NCBI GenBank assembly: GCA_012839605.1
Contig: DUNA01000078.1
Coordinates: 1 to 64,000 of the forward strand
Reading direction: 5' to 3'
DNA: 64,000 bases
DNA from: Bacteroidales bacterium
GTDB taxonomy: Bacteria; Bacteroidota; Bacteroidia; Bacteroidales; UBA932
Below are positions 56,366 through 64,000 of this stretch, piece after piece. Below the pieces are notes generated by a model that was given only the letters and a program-made list of their open reading frames with translations, searched no databases and was not told the DNA's origin. The stretch's first letter is position 1. The number at the start of each line of letters is the position of its first letter. The translations under genes were made by a program, and so were the position numbers.

Positions 56366-56938
56366 TTATTTGTTTGGGAGTGCAAATGTAGGTAATGTTT
56401 TTGAAACTGCAAAAAAACTAAAATGTACTTGACCGTATTTTTTTGTTTTTTCAAAACCGGGAATGTGGTCAAATGTATATTGTCCGGGATGTTCTACCAC
56501 CAACAATCCGTTTTCTTCTAAAATATCTGCTTGTAAAATCTTGATGGGCAGTTCTTCCAGACCCGGTAGGTCGTATGGTGGGTCGGCAAATACAAAATGA
56601 AATTTTTGGGTACAGATTTTTAAGAAATCAAACACGTTGTTGCGTACTACCCGTATGTATGAGGAGATACCTAATGCTTTGGCTGTTGCGTCTATAAAGC
56701 GTGTGTGGATGGGATTCATTTCTACACAGTGTACAGACGTGCAGCCTCTGGAAATGCATTCAAAAGCAATGTTTCCGCTTCCGGAAAACAAATCCAATAC
56801 GACAGTTGTTTCCAGGTCAAGGGTATTTTCCAGGATATTGAAAAGGCCTTCCTTGGCAAAATCCGTGGTAGGATGTGCCTGGAAATTTTTGGGAGGCGTG
56901 ATGGCGCGTCCTTTTAAAAACCCACTGATAATGCGCAT
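56366..56938 (-). CDS. rsmD: 16S rRNA (guanine(966)-N(2))-methyltransferase RsmD
   Basis: 'MRIISGFLKGRAITPP...HPTTDFAKEGLFNIL', 'VLDLFSGSGNIAFECISRG', 'FVFADPPYDL'. Confidence 0.93.
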   Translation of the reverse strand: MRIISGFLKGRAITPPKNFQAHPTTDFAKEGLFNILENTLDLETTVVLDLFSGSGNIAFECISRGCTSVHCVEMNPIHTRFIDATAKALGISSYIRVVRNNVFDFLKICTQKFHFVFADPPYDLPGLEELPIKILQADILEENGLLVVEHPGQYTFDHIPGFEKTKKYGQVHFSFFAVSKTLPTFALPNK

Positions 56939-57028
56939 GGTGAGAAATTTTTATGTTGTAGTATAATACCGAAAAACTGGGAGATTGGTAAAATAAGGAA
57001 GCTGGCAAAACAGGAAGGTGGAGATTGG

Positions 57029-57835
57029 TTATTGGCTATGTACCCGGAAAAAGTGTGCACCAAATTGCAAGTTCATAGATTCTGTAGGCAGTGTGTGGTT
57101 TTCTGCAGTAGCAACGGTGACGGAAGAGAAGAACGTGCAAAGTTGTTTCATGTGCAGCGGCTTGAGCGGACCGGTAATGTACAGGCTTAGGCTCTTTGGA
57201 TTCAATTGCCATTGTTTGAGGGCAAAGAACAAGAAGTACATAGCCGTTTTGAAACGGTCTATAGCGTATGCATTGCAGAGCAACAGTCGCTCACCCTGCA
57301 TGAGAATGAGGTTGACGTGGGTAGGTGTGTAATGCATGAGTGCACGTGAGTATTCCTTTTGCTCCATAATAAAACGAAGTAGTGGAATGACGCTTACGTA
57401 AAACTTGGCTTTGTGTTGATACTTGGCCACCATGGCATTGACGGGAGCCGGTAGCGCATAGATGAAAGTAGCGTCCAGCGGTTGGACGGTAGTATAATTG
57501 ACTTCGTCCAAATAGGCTACATCAAACAATTGGTTTAGCACTTCTATGGCTTGTTCGGGCTTGAAAAGCGATGTGGGAACGAGTGTGTATTTGTGTGTAT
57601 CAATCATGACGCTACAACGGCTAAAGCGCTTTTGCAACATCTCTTCTTGTTTGATGATGTGCCCCACTTCTTTGGCCCATTCGTTGTAATCGTTGGCAGG
57701 AAAAGCATACGAATGGTTTCTACAAAGAAGGCAATCGTTGTTTGCTGTGTCTTCCACAACAAAAGAAAGTCCATTCACACCAATATGAATGGACAATCTG
57801 TGGTGAGCCTGCGGTATTTTGATGTGCGCAGACAT
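57029..57835 (-). CDS. DUF3822 family protein
   Basis: 'RLSIHIGVNGLSFVVEDT...', 268 aa, adjacent to rsmD. Confidence 0.75.
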   Translation of the reverse strand: MSAHIKIPQAHHRLSIHIGVNGLSFVVEDTANNDCLLCRNHSYAFPANDYNEWAKEVGHIIKQEEMLQKRFSRCSVMIDTHKYTLVPTSLFKPEQAIEVLNQLFDVAYLDEVNYTTVQPLDATFIYALPAPVNAMVAKYQHKAKFYVSVIPLLRFIMEQKEYSRALMHYTPTHVNLILMQGERLLLCNAYAIDRFKTAMYFLFFALKQWQLNPKSLSLYITGPLKPLHMKQLCTFFSSVTVATAENHTLPTESMNLQFGAHFFRVHSQ

Positions 57836-57839
57836 GTTT

Positions 57840-58442
57840 CTATTCCCAGTTCCCCGCGTTGTTGTTGGGTTGATCTATGCTACCCACCTTCAAGCCGGGA
57901 TACCTGTTGGTAATGTTGCGGTCTTCGTTCAGGTTTACAATTAATTGGCGTTCCAGTCCTTTTAGGAGTATGTCAAAAGGAGTACATGCTTCAAACAGCG
58001 GGACATCCACACCGGATACTTTCTTTATGACGGCTCTCATTTCAAATTCTTCTCCGACCAAAGGAACCCATCTGAGAGAATCTATGCTGAAACCGGGACG
58101 TTTAAGTAGCGTATCTTTTACAGCCATTTCCATACTATCACGGAATACACGGCCTTGGGCTACGGCTAGGGAGTCGTCAAACGAGCCAATTTGTCTGATA
58201 ATGGTAATGTACCCTTCATTGTAAAATTGTTCCAGGGTATCAAAACTGTCAGTGTATTCGCCGTATTCTGTTTTGTAAGAAGTTTGCAGCACACGGATGT
58301 CTTTTAATCTATCAATGGCCAGATGCTGACGGTGTTCGCGTTCTTTTTGGAACTTGATGGGTGCTGTCAGACTTCTGATAATAAAGAAGCCCAGAACAAG
58401 AATAATCAAGGGCAGCACTACAATGGTAAAAATCTTTTTCAT
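57840..58442 (-). CDS. membrane-anchored protein of unknown function
   Basis: MKKIFTIVVLPLIILVLGFFIIRSLTAPIKFQKEREHRQHLAIDRLKDIRVLQTSYKTEYGEYTDSFDTL; start moved from 58517 to 58442. Confidence 0.7.
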   Translation of the reverse strand: MKKIFTIVVLPLIILVLGFFIIRSLTAPIKFQKEREHRQHLAIDRLKDIRVLQTSYKTEYGEYTDSFDTLEQFYNEGYITIIRQIGSFDDSLAVAQGRVFRDSMEMAVKDTLLKRPGFSIDSLRWVPLVGEEFEMRAVIKKVSGVDVPLFEACTPFDILLKGLERQLIVNLNEDRNITNRYPGLKVGSIDQPNNNAGNWE

Positions 58443-58517
58443 TATTGAATTATTAATACAGTCAAATGAGGAGTCCTGCAAAATTAGGAAAAAAAATAAA
58501 GCTTGCAATAAAACCAT

Positions 58518-58525
58518 TATATTTG
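58518..58525 (+). promoter_or_regulatory. -7 element TATATTTG upstream of DHH phosphoesterase gene
   Basis: TAnnTTTG, 16 bp before ATG 58542. Confidence 0.5.
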
Positions 58526-58541
58526 CATCAATATCTTTTGT

Positions 58542-59576
58542 ATGGAGTGTCTTTTTTCAGAGAGTTTAATAGAAAAATGGGTAGAAAACCTTGCCCATCC
58601 CAAAAATATAGTCATAGCTACCCATATTAACCCGGATGGTGATGCCATTGGATCTTTAGTAGGTCTGGGGTTGTATTTAAAGAAACGAGGGCATCACGTA
58701 ACGCTTGCTTGTCCTACTCCGTATCCTGATTTTTTGTCTTTTCTGGATCCTCATAAGAAGATTTTAGTTTACGTTTGGCAAGAAGAAGCTGTAGTTGAGG
58801 CAGTAGAACAGGCAGATTTGTTGATTGCAGTAGATGTGAGCAGTTTTTCCAGGATGGAGATGATGGGACCGCTTATGATGGAGTCAAACGCTTTTAAAAT
58901 CTTGATTGACCATCATATAGATCCGGTAGAGCAAGAGTTTGACTTGGTGTTGTCTTCTACAAAGGTAAGCTCTACTGCAGAACTGATATATAGGATTTTG
59001 GATTGTTGGGGTCCTCGTGTGAATTTGTCAAGAGAACAAGCTACGGCTTTGCTTACTGGCATTGTAACAGATACAAACCAGTTTTCCAACAGTGTGTTTC
59101 CAAGTACCTTTGAAGTAGCTTCTGTTTTGAAAGCCAGCGAAGCCGATATGGAAAAAATAGTGGCCAAGGTGTACCGTGATTTCAGTATTAACAGGTTGCA
59201 GTTGATGGGATATGCCCTTCAAAACATAAAAATTTTGCCGGAATATAAGACAGGATATATTGTACTTACACAAGATGTTTTGGAAGAGTATGGGTATAGG
59301 ATTGGTGATGCAGAAGGTTTTGTGAATTTCCCATTGACTATTGGAGGAATACTGGTGTCGGCATTTTTCCTGCAAAGAGAAGATCATATAAAAGTGTCTT
59401 TGCGTTCCAGAGGGGGGATAGCAGTAAATGAAATAGCAAAGACTTTTTTTAATGGAGGAGGCCATTTTAACGCTTCTGCCGGAAAAATGGAAAACATACC
59501 GGAACGCATAGAGGAGCGCTTGGTAGAAGCTTTGGGCACAATAATTGTATCTACTGAAACGCCGGAAAAGGAATAA
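58542..59576 (+). CDS. DHH/DHHA1 phosphoesterase, NrnA-like
   Basis: 'VIATHINPDGDAIGSLVGLGLYL', 'ILIDHHIDP', 'GIVTDTNQFSN', 'FFNGGGHFNASAGKM'. Confidence 0.93.
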   Translation: MECLFSESLIEKWVENLAHPKNIVIATHINPDGDAIGSLVGLGLYLKKRGHHVTLACPTPYPDFLSFLDPHKKILVYVWQEEAVVEAVEQADLLIAVDVSSFSRMEMMGPLMMESNAFKILIDHHIDPVEQEFDLVLSSTKVSSTAELIYRILDCWGPRVNLSREQATALLTGIVTDTNQFSNSVFPSTFEVASVLKASEADMEKIVAKVYRDFSINRLQLMGYALQNIKILPEYKTGYIVLTQDVLEEYGYRIGDAEGFVNFPLTIGGILVSAFFLQREDHIKVSLRSRGGIAVNEIAKTFFNGGGHFNASAGKMENIPERIEERLVEALGTIIVSTETPEKE

Positions 59577-59586
59577 AAAAATAAGC

Positions 59587-60138
59587 ATGAGATTTTTCCC
59601 CCTGCTGTTGTTAGTTGTTTTAATGAGCCTGTCTTCATGTGCAAAAGAAGACAGGAAACTGATGATTATCAAACAGGAAGAAGAGATAGACCGTTATGTG
59701 CAATCTTTAACTTGCGACACGGTACTCTATAGAAACGGAGTCGTAAGGGCTGTTTTTGAACAAGGAAAACCGTCTTTTGCCGGAGATACGGTAGCCAAAG
59801 GAGATACGCTGTTTTTTTATTATGCCGGTCACATCTTTTCAAGAGGAAAAGGCACCTTGTTTCATACGAATTCAGATAGTGTGGCGGCCGCTCACAACAG
59901 GGTATTGCCGGAAGACCAGGCTCGCGTACGTTCAGACGTTGTTGGCTCCGGCCGGTTCCTGAAAGGGTTGGAATTCGGATTTCCGGGGATGGCTTCCGGT
60001 GAACACTCGTACCTTATTTTTAACGCAGATCTGGGCTTTGGCAATACAAGTGCCGGGCAGATACCGGCCATGTCTCCTTTATTATTTGAGGTGTGGGTTG
60101 TGAAGGTTGTAAAAAATCAAATATCTTTGTCCCAATGA
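59587..60138 (+). CDS. FKBP-type peptidyl-prolyl isomerase lipoprotein (GldI-like)
   Basis: Lipobox 'VLMSLSSCAKE'; 'GRFLKGLEFGFPGMASGEHSYLIFNADLGFGNTSAGQIPAMSPLLFEVWVVKV'. Confidence 0.85.
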   Translation: MRFFPLLLLVVLMSLSSCAKEDRKLMIIKQEEEIDRYVQSLTCDTVLYRNGVVRAVFEQGKPSFAGDTVAKGDTLFFYYAGHIFSRGKGTLFHTNSDSVAAAHNRVLPEDQARVRSDVVGSGRFLKGLEFGFPGMASGEHSYLIFNADLGFGNTSAGQIPAMSPLLFEVWVVKVVKNQISLSQ

Positions 60139-61154
60139 AAAAGACCTTTATTTTTTGGATTGCTCTCCTTGTAGCTTTGCCGGTAGTGTTTTCTACCTGT
60201 GCTCGTATGCCGGATGAGAATGTGGAGGAAGCGCACAGGAAAATGCTAGAAGCTCACGTGAAAGTAATTCATTTGGACACGTTGCAAAAAACGGAATCGG
60301 GGTTGTATTATGCTGTACTTAAAAAAGGTACGGGTGGTATGAACACAGACTCTGCCATAGTCTTTGTCAGAGAAACCATAAGAGATTTACAATACGATAT
60401 CAAAGCCAGTACAGAAGAGGATGTTGCCAAGCAACTGGGCACGTTCAGATACGCCAACGCCTATATTCCGTTGTTGTGGCGTATGGGAACACAAACCATT
60501 TTAAGAGGCTTGGAAGAGATGTTGTTGGTAATGCGAGAAGGAGAGATACGAAGGATTTGGCTTCCTTACTGGATGTCTTCCTATAGTGAAGGCGGTACTG
60601 CGGAACACACATCGGCCATGGTGTATGATTTGGAACTGGTTAAGGTAATTCACAATATGGATACGTACCAGACAGACACGCTTGAGTCTTTTAGGGATAA
60701 GTACTACCCGGGAGTAGATTCGTTGGAAAAAGGGTTTTATAAGGTAACAATTGTTCCGGGGACGGGAGATACCCTCAAGCGTGGCGCTTCCATAGGCACA
60801 TATTACGTTGGTAAATTTTTAAACGGCCACGTGTTTGACACGAACGTAGCCGATACAGCTCTTAAATATAGAATACATAACGACCAAAAACATTATGAAC
60901 TTTTTCAAGTAGTAGTTCCTACAGAAGAAGATGATGATAAAAAAGATAAAGAAGAAGAAGGCTCTGCTATCAAAGGGTTCATAAAATGTGTAACGGATAT
61001 GAAATATGGAGAACAAGCCATTTGTTTTTTCCATTCCGACTACGGATACAAAGAAGAAGGCAAGCCGGAATCTATTGGTGGTACGTATTTGGGAGGAGGC
61101 ATTCCCGGATACACTCCCTTGTTTTTCTGGATCTCTATTCCGCCTAAAGAATAA
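60135..61154 (+). CDS. FKBP-like lipoprotein with two FKBP-like domains
   Basis: Lipobox 'VVFSTCARM'; two repeats starting 'ESGLYYAVLKKGTG' and 'EKGFYKVTIVPGTGD'. Confidence 0.72.
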   Translation: MKKTFIFWIALLVALPVVFSTCARMPDENVEEAHRKMLEAHVKVIHLDTLQKTESGLYYAVLKKGTGGMNTDSAIVFVRETIRDLQYDIKASTEEDVAKQLGTFRYANAYIPLLWRMGTQTILRGLEEMLLVMREGEIRRIWLPYWMSSYSEGGTAEHTSAMVYDLELVKVIHNMDTYQTDTLESFRDKYYPGVDSLEKGFYKVTIVPGTGDTLKRGASIGTYYVGKFLNGHVFDTNVADTALKYRIHNDQKHYELFQVVVPTEEDDDKKDKEEEGSAIKGFIKCVTDMKYGEQAICFFHSDYGYKEEGKPESIGGTYLGGGIPGYTPLFFWISIPPKE

Positions 61155-61164
61155 ACTGTAAAAA

Positions 61165-61211
61165 AAACAGAAAAAAGACACAGGGGTATGCAACGTTTTG
61201 ACATACCCCTG
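61165..61211 (-). terminator. terminator of the minus-strand DUF4493-like gene
   Basis: Minus strand CAGGGGTATG-N11-CATACCCCTG followed by TGTCTTTTTT. Confidence 0.7.
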
Positions 61212-61251
61212 CATCTATTAAGTGGTTTTAGGTTTATAGGTTTCAACGATT

Positions 61252-61289
61252 GAGGCAGGTCCGGTTCTAGGACTGCCTCTTGTTGTTTT
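61252..61289 (+). terminator. hairpin terminator of the plus-strand FKBP genes
   Basis: GAGGCAGgTCC ... GGACTGCCTC followed by TTGTTGTTTT. Confidence 0.6.
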
Positions 61290-62376
61290 ACCAAGAGTAT
61301 TCTTTTACGTTTTTTAATCCGTGAATATCCATATAGCTGTGGTTGATAGTTCCTTTCAACCATACTTTTTTGTTCAGATTCTCGGGATTATCCATAAGGT
61401 TTAAAGCGTTTCTAACAGAGGTTCCGCTTTTCAATTCTATAGAATACGTGTTTTCTTTTATTTGTTCGTCAGGGTTGTCCGCTAATGCCAGATTGGAGGC
61501 AACGGAAGTTTCACCGGGAGCAAAAGTTCTGTTTGATAGGTAACATCCTACAATATATCCATAAACCCATATGTCTCCTGTGTTATCCGGTAAGGTACGG
61601 GCTTGGGTTATACTGCAAGCCGTTTCTTTTGTCAAGCCGTCCGGGAACTCGTTATTGTCATAATGCTCATCATCCCAGATACCGTAATGCCACACCCTGG
61701 TTGTGTCTGTGGTAATTGAAAATACAGGTTCTACGTATTGTGTCAATGTATCCGGTGCATCCACTAAAAAAGTATACATATGGTTGGCGTCTATGGTTCT
61801 TTCGAAAGAACGGGACTGGATGTTGTTTTTGTACAACATGAGAATGACGGGGCCGGGATTGTAATAGCCCCAAAGGTGTTCTGTTGTTTTTTCAAACAAC
61901 AGTTCTCCATCAGAGCCGGTAATAATCATATGGCTTTCCGGATTGGAGTTCAAGTAATTTTCTGTAAATAAAACCCTGACACCGGCATTGTGCTGTGTAC
62001 ATACTATATTGGCATTGCAAGCACTCCCGGCAACAACATGTACTTGTGTTTGGTTGTAATAAAAGGGTTTTTCAAAAGCAGGTACTGTAAACCATTCATT
62101 ACATACGGTAATGGTATACGTTCCTTGTCTTAAAGAGAATGGTTCTCCCGTAACTTCCCCTACCGTACTGTTATAGAGGGTATCACCTTCTGCAGTGGTT
62201 AGAATGAAAACGAAAGAATCCACGTCCAGACTTTTGGTCTTTACGCCATAAGGTGTTCTTGTTGTTACTTTCACAAACAATTGACCATTGGGGTCATTTA
62301 CAACAACAAGGCCGTTGCAGGCCCATGTGGCAAGGAGTAATAGAAACCCGGCCATCTTAAAAATCGTTCTACACAT
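61288..62376 (-). CDS. DUF4493-like lipoprotein with C-terminal OB-fold-like domain (DUF6359-like)
   Basis: 'LLLLATWACNG' lipobox; 'VDSFVFILTTAEGDTLYNSTVGEVTGEPFSLRQGTYTITVCNE'; C-terminal 'DIWVYGYIVGCYLSN...LALADNPDEQIKENTYSIELKSGTSVRNALNLMDNPENLNKKVWLKG'. Confidence 0.65.
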   Translation of the reverse strand: MCRTIFKMAGFLLLLATWACNGLVVVNDPNGQLFVKVTTRTPYGVKTKSLDVDSFVFILTTAEGDTLYNSTVGEVTGEPFSLRQGTYTITVCNEWFTVPAFEKPFYYNQTQVHVVAGSACNANIVCTQHNAGVRVLFTENYLNSNPESHMIITGSDGELLFEKTTEHLWGYYNPGPVILMLYKNNIQSRSFERTIDANHMYTFLVDAPDTLTQYVEPVFSITTDTTRVWHYGIWDDEHYDNNEFPDGLTKETACSITQARTLPDNTGDIWVYGYIVGCYLSNRTFAPGETSVASNLALADNPDEQIKENTYSIELKSGTSVRNALNLMDNPENLNKKVWLKGTINHSYMDIHGLKNVKEYSW

Positions 62377-62504
62377 AGCTTATCTTATTAAAAGGTTAAA
62401 TTTGATGTGAAAGAAATCCTTTTTGTAAGTAAAAAGAAGACAATACGTATAAAACAATAAAAAAAAGTTTAAGTTTGTGATTCGTTTTTTCAAACATACA
62501 GCTC

Positions 62505-64000
62505 ATGTCATCAATTAGAAAACATCCCATACTTCCTATTCCGGATGAAGATCTTATTTCCTTTACTTATGAAGGACAAACCGTTTTTGGTCAAAAAGGT
62601 TTTACCATAGCAGCCGCATTGCATCAGGCCGGATTGTTGGTTCATAAACACAGCCTGGAACAAAGGAACAGAAGTCTATCGTGCGGTATTGGCAAATGCG
62701 GAGCTTGTGAAATGTTGGTAGATGGAAAAGTCCGTAGAATTTGCATTACAAAAGTAGATGGGGTACAAGAGGTAAGAAGGATTCCGGAAGGTTTTCTTAC
62801 GGAAAGCGGAACGGTTCCTGTTGTAGGGGCCATAAAGGCGTATAAAACAGTAGTAGCCATCATTGGAGCAGGTCCGGCGGGATTGGCTGTTCGTGAGGAA
62901 TTGAATGAAAGAGGCATTCCCAATCTGGTAATAGACAACAACGACCGTATTGGAGGTCAGTTTAATATGCAGACGCATCAGTTTTTCTTTTTTGAAAAGG
63001 AGAAACGCTTTGGAGGCATGCGCGGATTCGAGATTGCTTCCAGTTTAGCAGGAGACAATCACGACGGCATCCTTCTCAACAGTACCATATGGGATGTGTT
63101 TGACAACAAAAGATTGGCAGTAAAGAACATTGAAACACAGGAGGTTTTTTATGTAGATGCGGAATATCTGGTAGTAGCTACAGGAGCCGTGCCTTTTATG
63201 CCGGCTTTTGCAAACGACGATGTGCCCGGAGTTTATACGGCAGCTGTGTTTCAAAGAATGATGAATAGCGAACTTACTTTGCTGGGAAAGAACGTTCTTA
63301 CGGTGGGTGCGGGGAACATAGGGTATTTGACGTCTTATCAGGCCATGCAAGCCGGTGCTCATGTGAAAGCCATTATTGAAGGCATGCCGCACGAAGGAGG
63401 ATTTCCGGTGCAGGCCAACAGGGTCAGGCGCCTGGGTATTCCCATCATTACATCCCACGTGTTGTTGGAGGCCATTCCCAACGAAGATTATACGGGAATT
63501 ACGGGAGCTGTGATTGCTCAATGTGAGAATTTTAAGGCAGTACCCGGTACAGAAAGAATATTGGAAGGGATTGATACCATCAATATATGTACGGGACTTA
63601 TACCTGATGACCAGTTGTTGCAAAAAGGACAGGAAGTATACGGTTTCAAATGCCATGGAGTGGGAGATGCCATTCGGATTGGAGAAGGTACATCTGCAGT
63701 GCTCCGCGGAAAGCAATGTGCTTACGAAATTATGCAGCAAATGGGTTTGAGAATTCCTTATGAGGAGTATTTGTCCGTGTCTAAGGAATATATTGACTCT
63801 CAGCAACATCCGGTGCGTATCCTTGAGAAACCGGCTGTGCCTTCGGAAGAACGAATGAAAGCCAAACCTTTTGTGTTGTTTGATTGTCTGTATGGGTTTG
63901 CCTGCAACCCGTGTACGTTTGCTTGTCCCTACGGAGCCATTACGAAAAGCTCCACTTCTACAGTACCTGTTGTGGACTATGATTTGTGCATTGGTTGTAT
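62505..64000 (+). CDS. FAD/NAD-dependent oxidoreductase with N-terminal 2Fe-2S and C-terminal 4Fe-4S motifs (truncated by window end)
   Basis: Open frame from ATG 62505 to window end, absent from the ORF track because no stop is reached. 'SLSCGIGKCGACEMLVDGKVRRIC', 'VAIIGAGPAGLAV', 'FACNPCTFACPYGAITKS...YDLCIGC'. Confidence 0.85.
   Translation, partial: MSSIRKHPILPIPDEDLISFTYEGQTVFGQKGFTIAAALHQAGLLVHKHSLEQRNRSLSCGIGKCGACEMLVDGKVRRICITKVDGVQEVRRIPEGFLTESGTVPVVGAIKAYKTVVAIIGAGPAGLAVREELNERGIPNLVIDNNDRIGGQFNMQTHQFFFFEKEKRFGGMRGFEIASSLAGDNHDGILLNSTIWDVFDNKRLAVKNIETQEVFYVDAEYLVVATGAVPFMPAFANDDVPGVYTAAVFQRMMNSELTLLGKNVLTVGAGNIGYLTSYQAMQAGAHVKAIIEGMPHEGGFPVQANRVRRLGIPIITSHVLLEAIPNEDYTGITGAVIAQCENFKAVPGTERILEGIDTINICTGLIPDDQLLQKGQEVYGFKCHGVGDAIRIGEGTSAVLRGKQCAYEIMQQMGLRIPYEEYLSVSKEYIDSQQHPVRILEKPAVPSEERMKAKPFVLFDCLYGFACNPCTFACPYGAITKSSTSTVPVVDYDLCIGC

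Noticed and set aside
59028-59672. 214-aa minus-strand ORF
   Set aside because: Antisense to the DHH phosphoesterase gene with intact catalytic motifs.
63045-63809. 254-aa minus-strand ORF
   Set aside because: Antisense to the oxidoreductase CDS (62505 to window end), whose plus-strand motifs are clear.

Overview
The window looks like a contiguous chromosomal segment from a Bacteroidales-type bacterium. Support comes from TAnnTTTG -7 promoter elements, a Bat aerotolerance operon, an Nqr operon, and DUF4290/DUF4834/DUF3822/DUF4493 family proteins. It is dense, mostly housekeeping DNA: serC-serA-DUF1015, pyrB/pyrI, pyrE, miaA, kdsD-like, recQ, era, truA, ftsK, nqrA-F, a UvrD/PcrA helicase, rsmD, nrnA-like and FKBP genes. 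There is one tRNA-Asp(GTC). I found no CRISPR array, prophage, transposase or clear defence island. The least explained region is about 55.0-56.15 kb. The 3' end of the UvrD/PcrA gene carries an in-frame tandem-repeat tract. It is followed by an intergenic family of four elements, each exactly 95 bp, with conserved inverted termini and diverged interiors (about 127-bp period for the first three), next to tRNA-Asp. Other points worth checking are an OLD-like ATPase with an apparently degenerate TOPRIM motif, a DUF1015 protein with a DGHHR motif in the serine operon, a BatB-BatC fusion, a double OxyR-like operator, head-to-head overlapping promoters and apparently leaderless genes. All family calls are from reading the translations; no database search was run.
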